A stretch of 64,000 nt of DNA from Pandoraea pneumonica (GCF_902459645.1 NZ_CABPSK010000004.1:682001-746000), one strand, 5' to 3'. Positions 17,539 through 27,286 are shown, numbered from the stretch's first letter. Numbers and translations: made by a program. The notes: a model not told the origin generated them from the sequence alone.

Positions 17539-17573
17539 TTCGTATTGTCCGTACGAAATCGTTCGATTCGAAC
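17539..17573. promoter_or_regulatory. Two adjacent palindromes upstream of pyk
   Basis: TTCGTA-N7-TACGAA (17539-17557) and GTTCGA-T-TCGAAC (17561-17573) are both perfect and lie about 95-125 bases upstream of the pyk start, in the pgk-pyk gap. They look like repressor or activator half-sites; the cognate protein is unknown. Confidence 0.45.
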
Positions 17574-17678
17574 TCAAACGTTCGCAATAAAGCATGCAAA
17601 ACGACCCTGCACGCCCCATTTTCCGGACCAGTGAACTGGTCCTCCAGCCCCGCCCCACTTAGATCTTAGTCAGTCTCG

Positions 17679-18884
17679 TTAGTTGGCTTGTGCGGCGCGT
17701 TGTTGCAGCACGTCCACAGCCGGCAGCGTCTTGCCTTCCAGGAATTCCAGGAATGCGCCGCCGCCCGTCGAGATATAGCTCACCTGATCGGCAATGCCGT
17801 ACTTGGCGATGGCGGCCAGCGTGTCGCCCCCGCCTGCGATCGAGAAGCCCTTGGCGGCAGCAATCGCGCGCGCCAGGGTCTCGGTGCCGTGACCGAACTG
17901 GTCGAATTCGAACACGCCGACCGGGCCGTTCCAGACGATGGTGCCAGCGCTGCCCAGTTGCTCCGCAAGCTTGGCGGCCGTTTGCGGACCGATGTCGAGA
18001 ATCATGTCGTCGGCAGCCACGTCGGCGGCGGCCTTCACGGTCGCCTCAGCCGTCGGGCTGAATTCCTTGGCGCAGACCACGTCCGTCGGGATCGGCACCG
18101 AAGCGCCGCGTGCCGCCATGGCGTCGATGATCGCCTTGGCTTCTTCGACCAGATCGGCCTCAGCCAGCGACTTACCGATCGGCAGGCCAGCGGCCAGCAT
18201 GAACGTGTTGGCGATGCCGCCGCCCACGATCAGTTGATCGACCTTGTCGGCCAGCGTCTTGAGAATGGTGAGTTTGGTCGAGACCTTCGAGCCCGCGACG
18301 ATCGCCACAAGCGGGCGAGCCGGTGCGTTCAGGGCCTTGCCCAGCGCTTCGAGCTCAGCGGCCAGCAGCGGGCCGGCGCAAGCGGCCGGGGCGTACTTGG
18401 CGATACCGTGCGTGGTGGCTTCGGCGCGGTGGGCCGTGCCGAACGCGTCGTTCACATAGACATCGCAGAGCTTGGCCATCTTCTGCGCCAGTTCGTCGTT
18501 GTCCTTCTTCTCGCCCTTGTTGACGCGGCAATTTTCCAGCAGCACGACCGTGCCCGGTGCGACGTCGAAACCGCCGTCGACCCAGTTCGCGATGAGTTTC
18601 ACGTCACGGTCGAGCAATTCCGAGAGGCGCTGCGCCACGGGGGCGAGCGAATCGGCAGGCTTGAATTCGCCTTCCGTCGGACGGCCCAGGTGCGAAGTGA
18701 CCATCACGGCAGCACCGGCGTCGAGCGCCATTTGGATCGCCGGCACCGAAGCGCGGATACGCGTGTCTTCCGCGATTCGGCCTTCATCGTCCTGCGGCAC
18801 ATTCAGATCTGCGCGGATGAAGACACGTTTGCCGGCGAGGCGGCCCTGAGCGATCAAATCGGAAAGACGTACGACGGAAGCCAT
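17679..18884 (-). CDS. pgk: Phosphoglycerate kinase
   Basis: The 401-residue enzyme interconverts 1,3-bisphosphoglycerate and 3-phosphoglycerate with ADP/ATP. It shows [12 protein letters not shown] near the N-terminus, [14 protein letters not shown], the hinge region with [14 protein letters not shown] and the ATP loop [11 protein letters not shown], ending with [14 protein letters not shown]. The length is normal. It lies upstream of pyk on the same strand with about 230 bases between them. Confidence 0.97.
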   Translation of the reverse strand: MASVVRLSDLIAQGRLAGKRVFIRADLNVPQDDEGRIAEDTRIRASVPAIQMALDAGAAVMVTSHLGRPTEGEFKPADSLAPVAQRLSELLDRDVKLIANWVDGGFDVAPGTVVLLENCRVNKGEKKDNDELAQKMAKLCDVYVNDAFGTAHRAEATTHGIAKYAPAACAGPLLAAELEALGKALNAPARPLVAIVAGSKVSTKLTILKTLADKVDQLIVGGGIANTFMLAAGLPIGKSLAEADLVEEAKAIIDAMAARGASVPIPTDVVCAKEFSPTAEATVKAAADVAADDMILDIGPQTAAKLAEQLGSAGTIVWNGPVGVFEFDQFGHGTETLARAIAAAKGFSIAGGGDTLAAIAKYGIADQVSYISTGGGAFLEFLEGKTLPAVDVLQQRAAQAN

Positions 18885-18971
18885 GAGAATCCGGAATAAA
18901 TAGTGGGAAAAACATGCATTTTAACTGATCCCACTGCCCAATTGACCATTTTGGGTATCTCAGGGTTTCGC

Positions 18972-19295
18972 CTACAGGAACAGCCTTCCAAGCGTGTAGA
19001 CCGCCATCCCGATGACGATCATCTCGATCATGTTGCGGCGCCAGACAAACCAGCCGGTGGCCGCCACCGCCGCCGCCAGCTTGTGATTGCCGATATGAAG
19101 CGCGAACTGATGATCGAGCAGCAGCACCTCGGGCACGACGATGACGGCCAGCGCCGCCGCCGGGGCGTAACGCAACGCACGTTGCAGCCGCTGAGGCAGC
19201 GTGACACGCTCGCCAGCGAGCAGGAAGAACGTGCGCGTGAGGATAGTCACGGCGGTCATCGCCACGAAGGCGAACCAGATTTCCCAGGTGCTCAT
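18972..19295 (-). CDS. azlD: AzlD-family branched-chain amino acid exporter subunit
   Basis: The 107-residue protein has three to four membrane helices (WFAFVAMTAVTILTRTFFLL, APAAALAVIVVPEVLL, MIEMIVIGMAVYTLGRLFL), the normal size and layout of AzlD. It starts inside the azlC stop (ATGA overlap of 4 bases), so the two are translationally coupled. AzlD works with AzlC to export branched-chain amino acids such as valine and leucine. The family call is strong; the exact substrate is inferred from the family. Confidence 0.88.
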   Translation of the reverse strand: MSTWEIWFAFVAMTAVTILTRTFFLLAGERVTLPQRLQRALRYAPAAALAVIVVPEVLLLDHQFALHIGNHKLAAAVAATGWFVWRRNMIEMIVIGMAVYTLGRLFL

Positions 19296-20158
19296 CCGCG
19301 GCGCTCCTCGGTCAGTTCGTCGACCTTGCTGGCATCGCTGAGCTCGTTGGGCTCGTTGGGTCGGTCGAGCTGATTGAGACTATTGGGCCTATTGAGTTTA
19401 TGGGCGCGGCGCGCGACGAGCTCGTCGCAAACCATACCCGCTGCGAGCGCCCCGACGACGCCCAGCACGAGATTGAGCCGGTAGGGCAGATCGAAAGCGA
19501 GCAGGCCGATGACCGACGCCAGCGCCACGGCCAGAAACATCGAGCGGGTGGAAATCGTGTGCACCATCATCGGAATGAGCGCGAGCGTGCCCGCGAAACC
19601 CAGGCCCCAGCTATCGGGCACGAGCGCGCCGAGCATGATGCCGATGATCGACGACACGTGCCACACCGCCCAATTACTGATCGTGATGCCGAAATACGTG
19701 CCCTCCTTGCCCGGCACGTAACCATTGGCGAAGTTCTGGTTCATGAACATCACGAAGCCCAGATCGCCGTTCACGTAGCCCAGCACGATGCGCCGGGGCA
19801 GCGACAGGTAGGAGAAATGCGGTTGCAGCGCCGCGCTGAAGATCACAAAGCGCAGATTGACGATGGCGACCGTGAGCAGAATCGTCCAGAGCGGCATGCC
19901 CGCGGCGAACAGCGGCAGCGTCGCGAGCTGGGCCGAGCCGGCGTAGAGCATCAGGCTCATGCCGATGGCTTGCGGCACGGTGAGGACCGATTTGCTCATG
20001 GCCACCCCGGTCACGAGGCCCCACGAGAAGATGGCAGGCAACAGCGGCGAAATAATGCGGAAACCGGCCGCGAACCCGTCACGTTCAGCGGCTGGCAAAC
20101 GAAGCGTTGGCATGGTCTTGGGGGCGAGCGCCGTAGCGAGCGGCGCACTGGATGGCAT
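19292..20158 (-). CDS. azlC: AzlC-family branched-chain amino acid exporter subunit
   Basis: The 288-residue membrane protein has the AzlC core (GFRIISPLLPAIFSWGLVTG, ATLPLFAAGMPLWTILLTVA, VNLRFVIFSAAL). It pairs with the overlapping azlD. The C-terminus after about residue 250 is an unusual hydrophilic tail (KLNRPNSLNQLDRPN and beyond) encoded by seven 9-bp degenerate tandem units (19342-19404). Neither possible ATG (20158, or codon 16) has a strong ribosome site. A TATAAT on the minus strand (20264-20269) may belong to its promoter. Confidence 0.87.
   Translation of the reverse strand: MPSSAPLATALAPKTMPTLRLPAAERDGFAAGFRIISPLLPAIFSWGLVTGVAMSKSVLTVPQAIGMSLMLYAGSAQLATLPLFAAGMPLWTILLTVAIVNLRFVIFSAALQPHFSYLSLPRRIVLGYVNGDLGFVMFMNQNFANGYVPGKEGTYFGITISNWAVWHVSSIIGIMLGALVPDSWGLGFAGTLALIPMMVHTISTRSMFLAVALASVIGLLAFDLPYRLNLVLGVVGALAAGMVCDELVARRAHKLNRPNSLNQLDRPNEPNELSDASKVDELTEERRG
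19342..19404. repeat. Seven degenerate 9-bp tandem units in the azlC tail
   Basis: Units such as GCTCGTTGG (twice), GCTGATTGA, GACTATTGG and GCCTATTGA repeat at a strict 9-base period. On the minus strand they encode a Asn/Leu/Pro-rich tail not expected in AzlC proteins. Confidence 0.75.
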
Positions 20159-20530
20159 AGCGGGGCAAAGCGGTCCCGACGGCGCCCGGCACGCCCGTTC
20201 GCCCGCCTGGCGTTGCCGGATTGTCTCCTGAATATATTCATCATCGATGGCGGACGACAGGCCATTATAGACACGGTAAATGTTTGCTTAGTACGCCACG
20301 GCGCACTGACTGCCGGTTTTTGCAGGTACAACGCACGAGGTGTCGCTTATGCGCCACTAATGCGCGACGTTGGGGCGTGCGTCGCCCTTGCGACGTGGCC
20401 TCATGCGTGGCGCAACCCGTCCGCAAAGGGGGCGGCTGCTTTACAATAGCGACTTTTGGCGAGCACGCAGCCCTGTACGGTGCGCCGTGCCAACTCCGAA
20501 ATCCCGAATACCCATCACGGTCTGAACCCC
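20159..20530. other. Divergent intergenic region azlC / zinc-finger gene
   Basis: The 372-base gap contains a perfect TATAAT facing left (20264-20269 on the minus strand), about 105 bases from azlC. A TACAAT-like element facing right near 20441 could serve the zinc-finger gene. No gene, long palindrome or RNA fold is evident. Confidence 0.4.
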
Positions 20531-20728
20531 ATGAGCGAAGTCAAACAAATGCCGATCGTCGAAGTCGGCGCAGAAGATCTGCCGGTGCATTGCCCGAACC
20601 CGAAGATGGAAGCCTGGAGCGCCCATCCGCGCGTGTTCATCGACGTGACCCACGGCGAAGCCGCCTGCCCGTATTGCGGCACGCGCTATCGCCTGAAGGC
20701 CGGCGTGGTCCTCAAGGGTCACCACTGA
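20531..20728 (+). CDS. CHCC zinc-finger domain protein
   Basis: The ATG at 20531 gives 65 residues. The pattern CPNPKMEAWSAHPRVFID, HGEAACPYCGTRYRLK is the zf-CHCC family (Cys, His, Cys, Cys zinc ligands), related to the C-terminus of mitochondrial NDUFS6. In beta-proteobacteria such proteins are widespread small zinc binders of unknown role, often next to LPS heptosyltransferase genes, as here with waaF 105 bases downstream. The ribosome site is weak. Confidence 0.85.
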   Translation: MSEVKQMPIVEVGAEDLPVHCPNPKMEAWSAHPRVFIDVTHGEAACPYCGTRYRLKAGVVLKGHH

Positions 20729-20832
20729 GCCACCTGAGCGCTCACGCAAGCCCTGACCGGGCGCCAAGCACTCGCTGCGCCGGTCATCGGTGAGTTTCAT
20801 CGCTACGCTTAACGTTTAGAGTCTCCGCCACG

Positions 20833-21858
20833 ATGCATAAAGCCTTGGTGATCGCCCCCAACTGGATTGGGGACGCGCTGATGGCGCAGCCGTTGTTTAC
20901 CCTGCTCAAGCGTCTGCACCCGCGTCTGACCATCGACGCGATCGCGCCGAGCTGGGTCGCCCCGGTTCTGGAGCGCATGCCGGAGATTTCGCGCGTGGTC
21001 TCGACCGACCTCGCGCACGGCAAGTTGCAGCCGCTCGCGCGCTATCAGCTCGCGAGCGTGCTCGCCGACGAGGGGTACGACGCCGCCTATGTGCTGCCGA
21101 ATTCCTTCAAGTCGGCGCTGATTCCGTGGCTGGCGCGCATTCCATTGCGCATCGGCTACAAGGGCGAGCAGCGCTACGGCCTGCTCAACGTGCGCCACGC
21201 CAACCCGCGCAAGGACGAGCGCCCGCCGATGGTGCGGCATTACGCTGCGCTCGCGTTCGCCCCTGGCGCCAAACTGCCCGAGACGCTGCCCACACCGCGC
21301 ATCGAAGCCGATTTGAATGAATCGGCACGCGTGTTCGCGCGCTTCAATCTCGATTTGCGCGTGCCGCTCGTCGTGTTCTGCCCGGGTGCCGAATTCGGAC
21401 CGGCCAAACGCTGGCCGCCGGGGCATTTCGCGCAACTCGCGCAATTGGTGCGCCGCTCGTTCCCTTACGCGCAGATCATCGCGCTCGGGTCGGGCAAAGA
21501 CGGTGCCCTGGCCCAGCAGATTGCCGCCGAGGCACCGTTCGTGCGTAATTTGTGCGGTCAGACGTCGCTGGCCGAGGCTTGCGCCTTGCTGGCACGTGCG
21601 AACGCGGTGGTCAGCAACGATTCGGGGCTGATGCACGTGAGCGCCGCCCTGCGTCGCCCGCAGATCGCGCTTTTCGGATCGTCCGATCCGCGCCACACGC
21701 CGCCGCTATCCGATCAGGCCCACATCCTGTGGCTACAATTGGAATGCAGCCCGTGCTTCGCGCGCGAGTGCCCACTGGGCCATACGCGCTGCCTGAACGA
21801 GTTGATGCCCGAGCATGTGTTCGCCAACGTGCGCAACATTCTGCTCACCCAGCGGTAA
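20833..21858 (+). CDS. waaF: ADP-heptose:LPS heptosyltransferase II
   Basis: The 341-residue GT9 glycosyltransferase adds the second L-glycero-D-manno-heptose to the LPS inner core on the cytoplasmic face of the inner membrane. Typical motifs are VIAPNWIGDALMAQPLF at the N-terminus, FCPGAEFGPAKRWPP, VSNDSGLMHVSAAL and LFGSSDPRHTPP. The cysteine-rich end (LECSPCFARECPLGHTRC) is characteristic of WaaF. Length and family are normal. It is followed at 34 bases by an NTF2-like gene on the same strand. Confidence 0.96.
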   Translation: MHKALVIAPNWIGDALMAQPLFTLLKRLHPRLTIDAIAPSWVAPVLERMPEISRVVSTDLAHGKLQPLARYQLASVLADEGYDAAYVLPNSFKSALIPWLARIPLRIGYKGEQRYGLLNVRHANPRKDERPPMVRHYAALAFAPGAKLPETLPTPRIEADLNESARVFARFNLDLRVPLVVFCPGAEFGPAKRWPPGHFAQLAQLVRRSFPYAQIIALGSGKDGALAQQIAAEAPFVRNLCGQTSLAEACALLARANAVVSNDSGLMHVSAALRRPQIALFGSSDPRHTPPLSDQAHILWLQLECSPCFARECPLGHTRCLNELMPEHVFANVRNILLTQR

Positions 21859-21892
21859 GTTCGCCCCCGGTTAAACCCAACGGTAGATCCTC

Positions 21893-22348
21893 ATGCCACG
21901 TTTTGTCCGCCTGTTCGATGCCGCCAGTGAAACCATCACGGCCTTTTATGACGCGTTGCGCCGCGGTCAGACGGATCGCGCGATGTCGCTGTGGGCCAAC
22001 GAGGATTTCGTGAGCTACATCCGCGCAGACGGCACGCGCTGGGACGGTCTGGAGCAGATTCGCAGCGGGTTGGTCGCACAGTTCGCGCAGAGCGTGGTGC
22101 TGATCGACTCGCTCGATACCACCGAGTACGACACCGTCGGCACCGTGGTGCACACCGCCACGGAAGCCATGCGCGTGGGTAAGGAAGATGCCGGGCAAAC
22201 GACGGCGCAACTCATCCACACCACTTACGTGCTGGTGCACGAGCAAGGGGACTGGCGCTTTGCGCACATCCATTCGAGCCCGCTGCCGCCGCACGCTGTC
22301 GAGCAATTCAGCCTGATGATGCACGCCCGTCCGGACGGGCTGCACTGA
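21893..22348 (+). CDS. NTF2-like / SnoaL-like protein
   Basis: The 151-residue protein has the cone-shaped NTF2-like fold pattern: helix SETITAFYDALRRGQ, then ALWANEDFVSYI-type strand (here MSLWANEDFVSYI), GTRWDGLEQIRSGL and a final HVLVHEQGDWRFAHIHSS-type strand (TYVLVHEQGDWRFAHIH). These folds bind small ligands or act as scaffolds, and no catalytic residues can be named. It lies between waaF (34 bases) and a YheT-type hydrolase (32 bases), so it is likely in one transcript from waaF to 24094. Confidence 0.75.
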   Translation: MPRFVRLFDAASETITAFYDALRRGQTDRAMSLWANEDFVSYIRADGTRWDGLEQIRSGLVAQFAQSVVLIDSLDTTEYDTVGTVVHTATEAMRVGKEDAGQTTAQLIHTTYVLVHEQGDWRFAHIHSSPLPPHAVEQFSLMMHARPDGLH

Positions 22349-22380
22349 ACGTCACAAGGTCAGGTTAAGCGAGGCGCACC

Positions 22381-23427
22381 ATGACGGCCCGGCCAGCGGC
22401 ATTTTTCCCACCCGATTACCGCTCGCCGCGGTGGCTGCCCGATGGGCACAGCCAGACGATTTATCCCGCGCTGCTCGGCCGTCGCCCTCACGTCGAATTC
22501 AGGCGCGAGACGTGGGACACCCCCGATGGCGATTTCGTCGATGTCGACTGGTTGGTGGCACCGCCCGCCTCGCAGAAAGCGCCGCCTGCGCCCACCGATC
22601 TTGTCGAGACCCCGCTGGTCGTGCTGTTCCACGGTTTGGAAGGCAGTTCCGACAGTCATTACGCGCGCACGTTGATGCGCGAAGTCGAGGCGCTGGGCTG
22701 GCGCGGCGTGATTCCCCACTTTCGCAGTTGCAGCGGCCGCATGAATCGCGCGCCGCGCTTTTACCATTCCGGTGACAGTACCGAGATCGACTGGATCTTG
22801 CGCCGCTTGCGCGCACATGTGTCGGGGCCGATGTTTGCTGCGGGCGTGTCGTTGGGCGGCAACGTTTTGCTGCGCTGGCTTGGCGAACGCGAGGCCGATG
22901 CGGCGCAAATCGTGACGGCGGCGAGTGCAGTGTCGGCACCGCTCGATCTTCGCGCGGGCGGGCTCGCGCTCTCGCACGGCTTCAACATGGTGTACACGCG
23001 CAACTTTCTGGGCACGCTCAAGAAGAAGGCGCTCGCTAAGCTTGAACAGTATCCGGGGTTGTACGACCGCGATTTGATGATGTCTGCGCGCGACCTCGGC
23101 GAATTCGATCATGTGGTGACGGCGCCGCTGCATGGCTATCACAGCGCGTTCGACTACTACACGCGCGCGTCGAGCAAACCGATTCTTCCCGCGATCGAAG
23201 TGCCGACGCTGGTGCTCAACGCGCGCAACGACCCGTTCCAGCCCGCCAGTGCGTTACCCGGCGAGGCCGACGTGGGCCGCTACGTGCACTTGTTGCAACC
23301 GGCAAACGGCGGGCATGTGGGTTTCATGAGCGGCCCGTTTCCGGGCGGCATGACGTGGATGCCGCGCACTGTCGTCGATTATTTCCGTCAATTTTTGCCT
23401 CATTCACCGGCGGCACCCCATGGATGA
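22381..23427 (+). CDS. YheT-family alpha/beta hydrolase
   Basis: The 348-residue hydrolase starts with the family marker WLPDGHSQTIYPALLGR. It has the oxyanion region VVLFHGLEGSSDSHYA, the nucleophile serine in AAGVSLGGNVLLRW, a likely Asp in LVLNARNDPFQP and the catalytic His in ANGGHVGFMSG. The family (UPF0017/YheT, EMB8-like) is presumed to hydrolyse esters, but substrates are unknown. The last 8 bases overlap the next gene, implying coupled translation. Confidence 0.9.
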   Translation: MTARPAAFFPPDYRSPRWLPDGHSQTIYPALLGRRPHVEFRRETWDTPDGDFVDVDWLVAPPASQKAPPAPTDLVETPLVVLFHGLEGSSDSHYARTLMREVEALGWRGVIPHFRSCSGRMNRAPRFYHSGDSTEIDWILRRLRAHVSGPMFAAGVSLGGNVLLRWLGEREADAAQIVTAASAVSAPLDLRAGGLALSHGFNMVYTRNFLGTLKKKALAKLEQYPGLYDRDLMMSARDLGEFDHVVTAPLHGYHSAFDYYTRASSKPILPAIEVPTLVLNARNDPFQPASALPGEADVGRYVHLLQPANGGHVGFMSGPFPGGMTWMPRTVVDYFRQFLPHSPAAPHG

Positions 23428-24094
23428 ACTCGTTCGACAGGCCATGGCCAAATGGCCCAACGTGCCACATTGCTACGGCTGGCTTTCGCTAGACCGTCGC
23501 GGGCAATGGCGCATGCGCGACGAAGCCGCACAGGCTGCGGGCGCGCCGGGCGATCCGATTCGTCATGCGGCGTTGCTGGCGTTTATCGCGCGCAATTACG
23601 AGAGCGACGACGCTGGGCGTTGGTATTTCCAAAATGGCCCGCAGCGCGTTTATGTCGGGCTGGCGTATGCGCCGTTCGTCGTGCGGTTGTCGTGGGATTC
23701 GGCAGCGAATGAGGGCCAGGGTGTGCCCGTGCTGACGGATCAATTGGGACGTGAGTTCACGGCGCAAGCGTGCTTGCTCGATGAGGATGGCAACGTGGCG
23801 TTTGTTGGGGCAACGCCGTCGGGCGACCTATCGGGCGACGATAGCGACGACAGTGAGCGCGGTCGACGTAATGCCCCGCTGGCCCTGCTGCACGATCACG
23901 ACATCGATTTGCTCACCCGCGTTTCCGATCTGGCGCAGGCGGCGGAAATTGCGCAAACGTCCGACGAAACGGCCGACGCCGCTGCCGCTGTCCGGCTGCA
24001 TTGGCAGAATGGCGATTCACTGCCGTTCGCAACCGTCCATGCGGGTACGTTGCCGCAAACGTATGGATTTGAGCGGGATCCGCGGGCTGACTAA
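23420..24094 (+). CDS. Uncharacterised conserved-looking protein
   Basis: The 224-residue soluble protein overlaps the YheT-type gene by 8 bases. It begins with LVRQAMAKWPNVPHCYGWLS, followed by DRRGQWRMRDE, and has a beta-rich middle (WYFQNGPQRVYVGLAYAPFV) with DQLGREFTAQACLLDEDGN. There is no signal peptide or membrane helix. Residues 125-185 are acidic and less ordered. I do not recognise the family with certainty; the codon usage is typical of the neighbourhood and the overlap supports a real gene, perhaps functionally tied to the hydrolase. Confidence 0.7.
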   Translation: MDELVRQAMAKWPNVPHCYGWLSLDRRGQWRMRDEAAQAAGAPGDPIRHAALLAFIARNYESDDAGRWYFQNGPQRVYVGLAYAPFVVRLSWDSAANEGQGVPVLTDQLGREFTAQACLLDEDGNVAFVGATPSGDLSGDDSDDSERGRRNAPLALLHDHDIDLLTRVSDLAQAAEIAQTSDETADAAAAVRLHWQNGDSLPFATVHAGTLPQTYGFERDPRAD

Positions 24095-24156
24095 CCTGGC
24101 GATAAGGGGCCGCTGAAACCTCGGCACGTTACATCGTCGCGGCGTGCCCCAGCACC

Positions 24157-25710
24157 TCACCCAAACTGCTTGAAGTCCTTCTCGTCTTCCTTGTCTTCCT
24201 TATAGCGACGCTGGAATTCGTGAAGACGTGCGTCGATGGTCGACATTTCGTAGAAGTCGGCGTCACCGGCATCGCGGGCGAGTTTCAGTTGGCTGACTGC
24301 GGCCATCCACTGCCCTTGCAATGCGTATTGTTCGGCGAGCGCCTCATGCTGCTTCGCGCGCTTACCGCCTGCGGCCCACGCCCCCGCCAACGCCCGCCAC
24401 CAAATCGGCTCGCTGCGATAGCGCTCGACCTGATCCTTCAGAAACTTCGTCGCGTCGGGAATTCGTTGGCTTGCGACAAGCGCGTCGGCATATGCCATGT
24501 CCGAAGCCTGCGACAACGGAAACGCCGCGCGCGCATCCGTAGCAATTTTCAGCGCGTCGGCGGCCCTGCCCTGCATCCGCGCAATATCCGATGCGAGAAC
24601 GGCCAAACTCGGCGTGCCCACGCCCGTGCCGCCAAACGCCGCCCGCGACTTCTCCAGCGCCTCGCGTGCCGGTTCCCAGCGACGCTGTTTGTACTCCGCC
24701 AACGCCACCGCATACCAAGCCGCCGCAACACTCGGTGCCGTCTGCGTGCGAATTGCCGTGCGTTGCGCCTCGGCGATCAACGCGAAATCGCTTGCCGATT
24801 TCTGTTGCAACACCAATGACCGCGCCCGCACAAACGCATATTCAGGCGACTGCTCCGGCTGACGATATCCGGCATTGCGCGAACGGTTGAGCATGTCGGC
24901 AATCCGGTCCACCGTCAGCGGGTGAGTGCGCACGTATTCCGGCACGCCCGCTTCGTTAATGGCATCCGCGCGTTGCAGACGCTCAAAGAATGTCGGCATC
25001 GCATACGTGTCGAACCCGGCCGCTTGCAGCAACTGAAATCCAACGCGATCGGCCTCGCGCTCAGCATCGCGCGAGAACCGCAATTGACGATCGACCGCAA
25101 GCCCTTGCCCGCCCATCGCAATGCCCATGCCGAGGTCGGAACTTCGCGCCCCGATACCGGCGAGCAAGCCGAGCAGCAAGCCGCCCAGCGCAATCCAAGA
25201 GTTCTGCGCCTGTTGGCCGAGCATTCGCGCGATGTGATGTTGCAGAACGTGCCCCGTCTCGTGCCCCACCACCGACGCCAGCTCCGATTCGGTCCGCGTC
25301 GTGACGATCAGTCCGGTATTGATGCCGATGAACCCGCCCGGCAGCGAAAACGCATTGATCGCCGCATCGCGCACTACGAAGAACTCGAAGCTCTGGCTCG
25401 CGTCGAGCCCGACCTTGCGCGTCGCGGCAACCAACTTGCCACCAAGCGCATTGATGTAATCGGAGAGCAGCAGATCGGAGAGATAGTCGGGATCGGCGCG
25501 GATTTCGCGCATCACGCGCTCGCCGAGTTTGCGCTCCATGGCGGGCGATAAGTCGGCGGCCGAACTTTGTCCGAGGGTGGGAAGCGATTGCGCCGCCACG
25601 CGCGTGGGCGCGATGGCGGCAGATAACGTCATGGCTGTCATCACGGGCAGCAGTGTCCATGCGACAGCGCGCCGCCAGAGAGGACGGAATGAACGTGATG
25701 AACGCGTCAT
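24157..25710 (-). CDS. BepA-like M48 metalloprotease with TPR repeats
   Basis: The 517-residue secreted protease is taken from the ATG at 25710 ([12 protein letters not shown]); a longer frame to 25821 would run into the moaC promoter. It has a signal region, a zinc site HETGH ([17 protein letters not shown]) and the third ligand in [13 protein letters not shown]-type sequence ([11 protein letters not shown]). TPR-like helices fill the C-terminal 200 residues. BepA-type proteases clean up stalled LptD/BAM substrates in the periplasm. The last residues ([12 protein letters not shown]) come from three 9-bp units at 24172-24198. It is divergent from moaC. Confidence 0.9.
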   Translation of the reverse strand: MTRSSRSFRPLWRRAVAWTLLPVMTAMTLSAAIAPTRVAAQSLPTLGQSSAADLSPAMERKLGERVMREIRADPDYLSDLLLSDYINALGGKLVAATRKVGLDASQSFEFFVVRDAAINAFSLPGGFIGINTGLIVTTRTESELASVVGHETGHVLQHHIARMLGQQAQNSWIALGGLLLGLLAGIGARSSDLGMGIAMGGQGLAVDRQLRFSRDAEREADRVGFQLLQAAGFDTYAMPTFFERLQRADAINEAGVPEYVRTHPLTVDRIADMLNRSRNAGYRQPEQSPEYAFVRARSLVLQQKSASDFALIAEAQRTAIRTQTAPSVAAAWYAVALAEYKQRRWEPAREALEKSRAAFGGTGVGTPSLAVLASDIARMQGRAADALKIATDARAAFPLSQASDMAYADALVASQRIPDATKFLKDQVERYRSEPIWWRALAGAWAAGGKRAKQHEALAEQYALQGQWMAAVSQLKLARDAGDADFYEMSTIDARLHEFQRRYKEDKEDEKDFKQFG

Positions 25711-25828
25711 GAAAATGGGCGCGGCATGGCGCGGGTCGTTCGAGGCTGCTGCTATGATAGCAGCCAAGTGCGTACGTTCCCTGCGTGTTTCCCGACAGGT
25801 TTCGCACATCACATTCGGCACCTATTCC

Positions 25829-26305
25829 ATGGCAGAACTTACCCATTTCGACACCGCTGGTCAGGCCCATATGGTCGACGTCGGCGGCAAGGACAGTACC
25901 CATCGCATCGCCGTTGCACGCGGCACCATCGTGATGAAACCGGAAACGCTGGCGCTCATTCGCACGGGCACGGCGAAGAAGGGTGATGTGCTGGGCATCG
26001 CGCGCATCGCCGCCATTCAGGGTGCCAAGCGCACGGCCGATTTGATTCCGCTGTGCCACCCGCTCGCCCTGACGCGCGTCACCGTCGAGTTTCTCGTCGA
26101 CGATGGCGCGAATGCGGTCCATTGCCGCTCGCAGGTGGAAACCATCGGCCGCACAGGCGTTGAAATGGAAGCGCTCACCGCCGTGCAAGTCGGCTTGCTG
26201 ACGATCTACGACATGTGCAAAGCGGTCGATCGCGGTATGACGATCACCGATGTGCGCGTGCTCGAAAAGCACGGCGGGAAGTCGGGGGATTGGGTCGCGG
26301 CGTAA
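25829..26305 (+). CDS. moaC: Cyclic pyranopterin monophosphate synthase
   Basis: The ATG at 25829 ([18 protein letters not shown]) gives the usual 158 residues; the longer open frame upstream is not part of the protein. MoaC converts the GTP-derived MoaA product to cyclic pyranopterin monophosphate, the first stable molybdopterin precursor. Conserved [25 protein letters not shown] and [11 protein letters not shown] motifs are complete. It supplies cofactor for the molybdenum hydroxylase at 43-48 kb, though they are not linked transcriptionally. Confidence 0.96.
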   Translation: MAELTHFDTAGQAHMVDVGGKDSTHRIAVARGTIVMKPETLALIRTGTAKKGDVLGIARIAAIQGAKRTADLIPLCHPLALTRVTVEFLVDDGANAVHCRSQVETIGRTGVEMEALTAVQVGLLTIYDMCKAVDRGMTITDVRVLEKHGGKSGDWVAA

Positions 26306-26310
26306 CAGGT

Positions 26311-26341
26311 ATCACTCACGCATCACTCACGCATCACTCAC
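26311..26341. repeat. 11-bp tandem repeat between moaC and the DMT transporter gene
   Basis: ATCACTCACGC occurs twice in full and once in part (26311-26321, 26322-26332, 26333-26341) directly after the moaC stop, between convergent genes. It has no spacer structure and is not a CRISPR. Confidence 0.8.
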
Positions 26342-26401
26342 ACCGCACTCGCACATTCCGCACGCATCCAGCACGCATCACCGGCGAACCTTGCGGGGGC
26401 G

Positions 26402-27286
26402 TCACTTCCCCCGCGACGCCGTCCACTGCACGGCGAGAATGCTCGCGAACACCATCGCAAGCCCGACGAACGCAAAGCCGGTGATCGCCTGTCCGAGTAA
26501 AACCCATCCCAGCACCACCGCCGTCAGCGGGCTCAACAACCCGAGCGACGACACCGCCACCGGCGCTAAACGCGCAATCCCGCGAAACCACAACGCGTAA
26601 GCCAGCAGCGCGCCCGCCAGCGACAGGTACAAATATCCCGCCGTTTGCAGCAGCGTGAGCGCCGGTAACGGCGCATCGACCCACACGGCAAGCGGTGCCA
26701 GCATCAGCCCGCCGAGCGCCAGTTGCCAGCCCGTCAACGCGAGCACGGGCATGTCGATACGCCAGCGACGCGTCAGATACGTCCCCGTTGCCATGCTCGC
26801 CGCCCCCGCGAGCGCCGCCACAATGCCCACCGGCTCGAAGACCGTCGTCGGCGAAAGCAACAAAATCGCCATGCCGACCACGCCCGCCACCGCCGCCCAC
26901 ACGGTTGGCGTCAGCGGACGCTTGTGTTCCACGCCCCACGCCAACCCCATTACCAACAGCGGCTGAATCGCGCCGACCACCGCAGCCAAGCCACCGGGCA
27001 ATCGGTACGCCGCCACGAACAACAACGCCTGAAACGCGCCGATATTGAGCGCCGAGAGCACGAGCAATCGCCCCCAATCGCGCGTTGCGGGCCATCGGCG
27101 CGCGTAAATCAGCAACAGCAGCCCCGACGGCAATACACGAATCAGCGCCGCGATGAATGGCCGATCCGGGGGCAACAACTGCGTCGTCACGATATAGGTC
27201 GAACCCCAGATCATCGGCGCGAATGCGGTGAGCAACGCGTCGATCCAGTTCAACCGCGCGGGTGAAGCCATGGTAGAGGTCGTCAT
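26402..27286 (-). CDS. DMT-family (EamA) exporter
   Basis: The 294-residue protein has ten predicted helices in two EamA halves (FAPMIWGSTYIVTTQLLPP in the first, LSLAGALLAYALWFRGIA in the second). It resembles PecM/YedA-type metabolite exporters. It is divergent from a MarR-family regulator 77 bases away, with two palindromes in between. That layout matches known PecS/PecM-like repressor-exporter pairs, so the regulator probably represses this gene until a ligand is bound. The exported compound is unknown. Confidence 0.87.
   Translation of the reverse strand: MTTSTMASPARLNWIDALLTAFAPMIWGSTYIVTTQLLPPDRPFIAALIRVLPSGLLLLIYARRWPATRDWGRLLVLSALNIGAFQALLFVAAYRLPGGLAAVVGAIQPLLVMGLAWGVEHKRPLTPTVWAAVAGVVGMAILLLSPTTVFEPVGIVAALAGAASMATGTYLTRRWRIDMPVLALTGWQLALGGLMLAPLAVWVDAPLPALTLLQTAGYLYLSLAGALLAYALWFRGIARLAPVAVSSLGLLSPLTAVVLGWVLLGQAITGFAFVGLAMVFASILAVQWTASRGK

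Noticed and set aside
17625-17642. GGACCAG/CTGGTCC hairpin before the pgk stop region
   Set aside because: It is a sound stem but has no T-run on either strand, so I do not call it a terminator.
26311-26341. Possible CRISPR-like repeat
   Set aside because: The 11-bp units are directly adjacent with no spacers and no cas genes are nearby.
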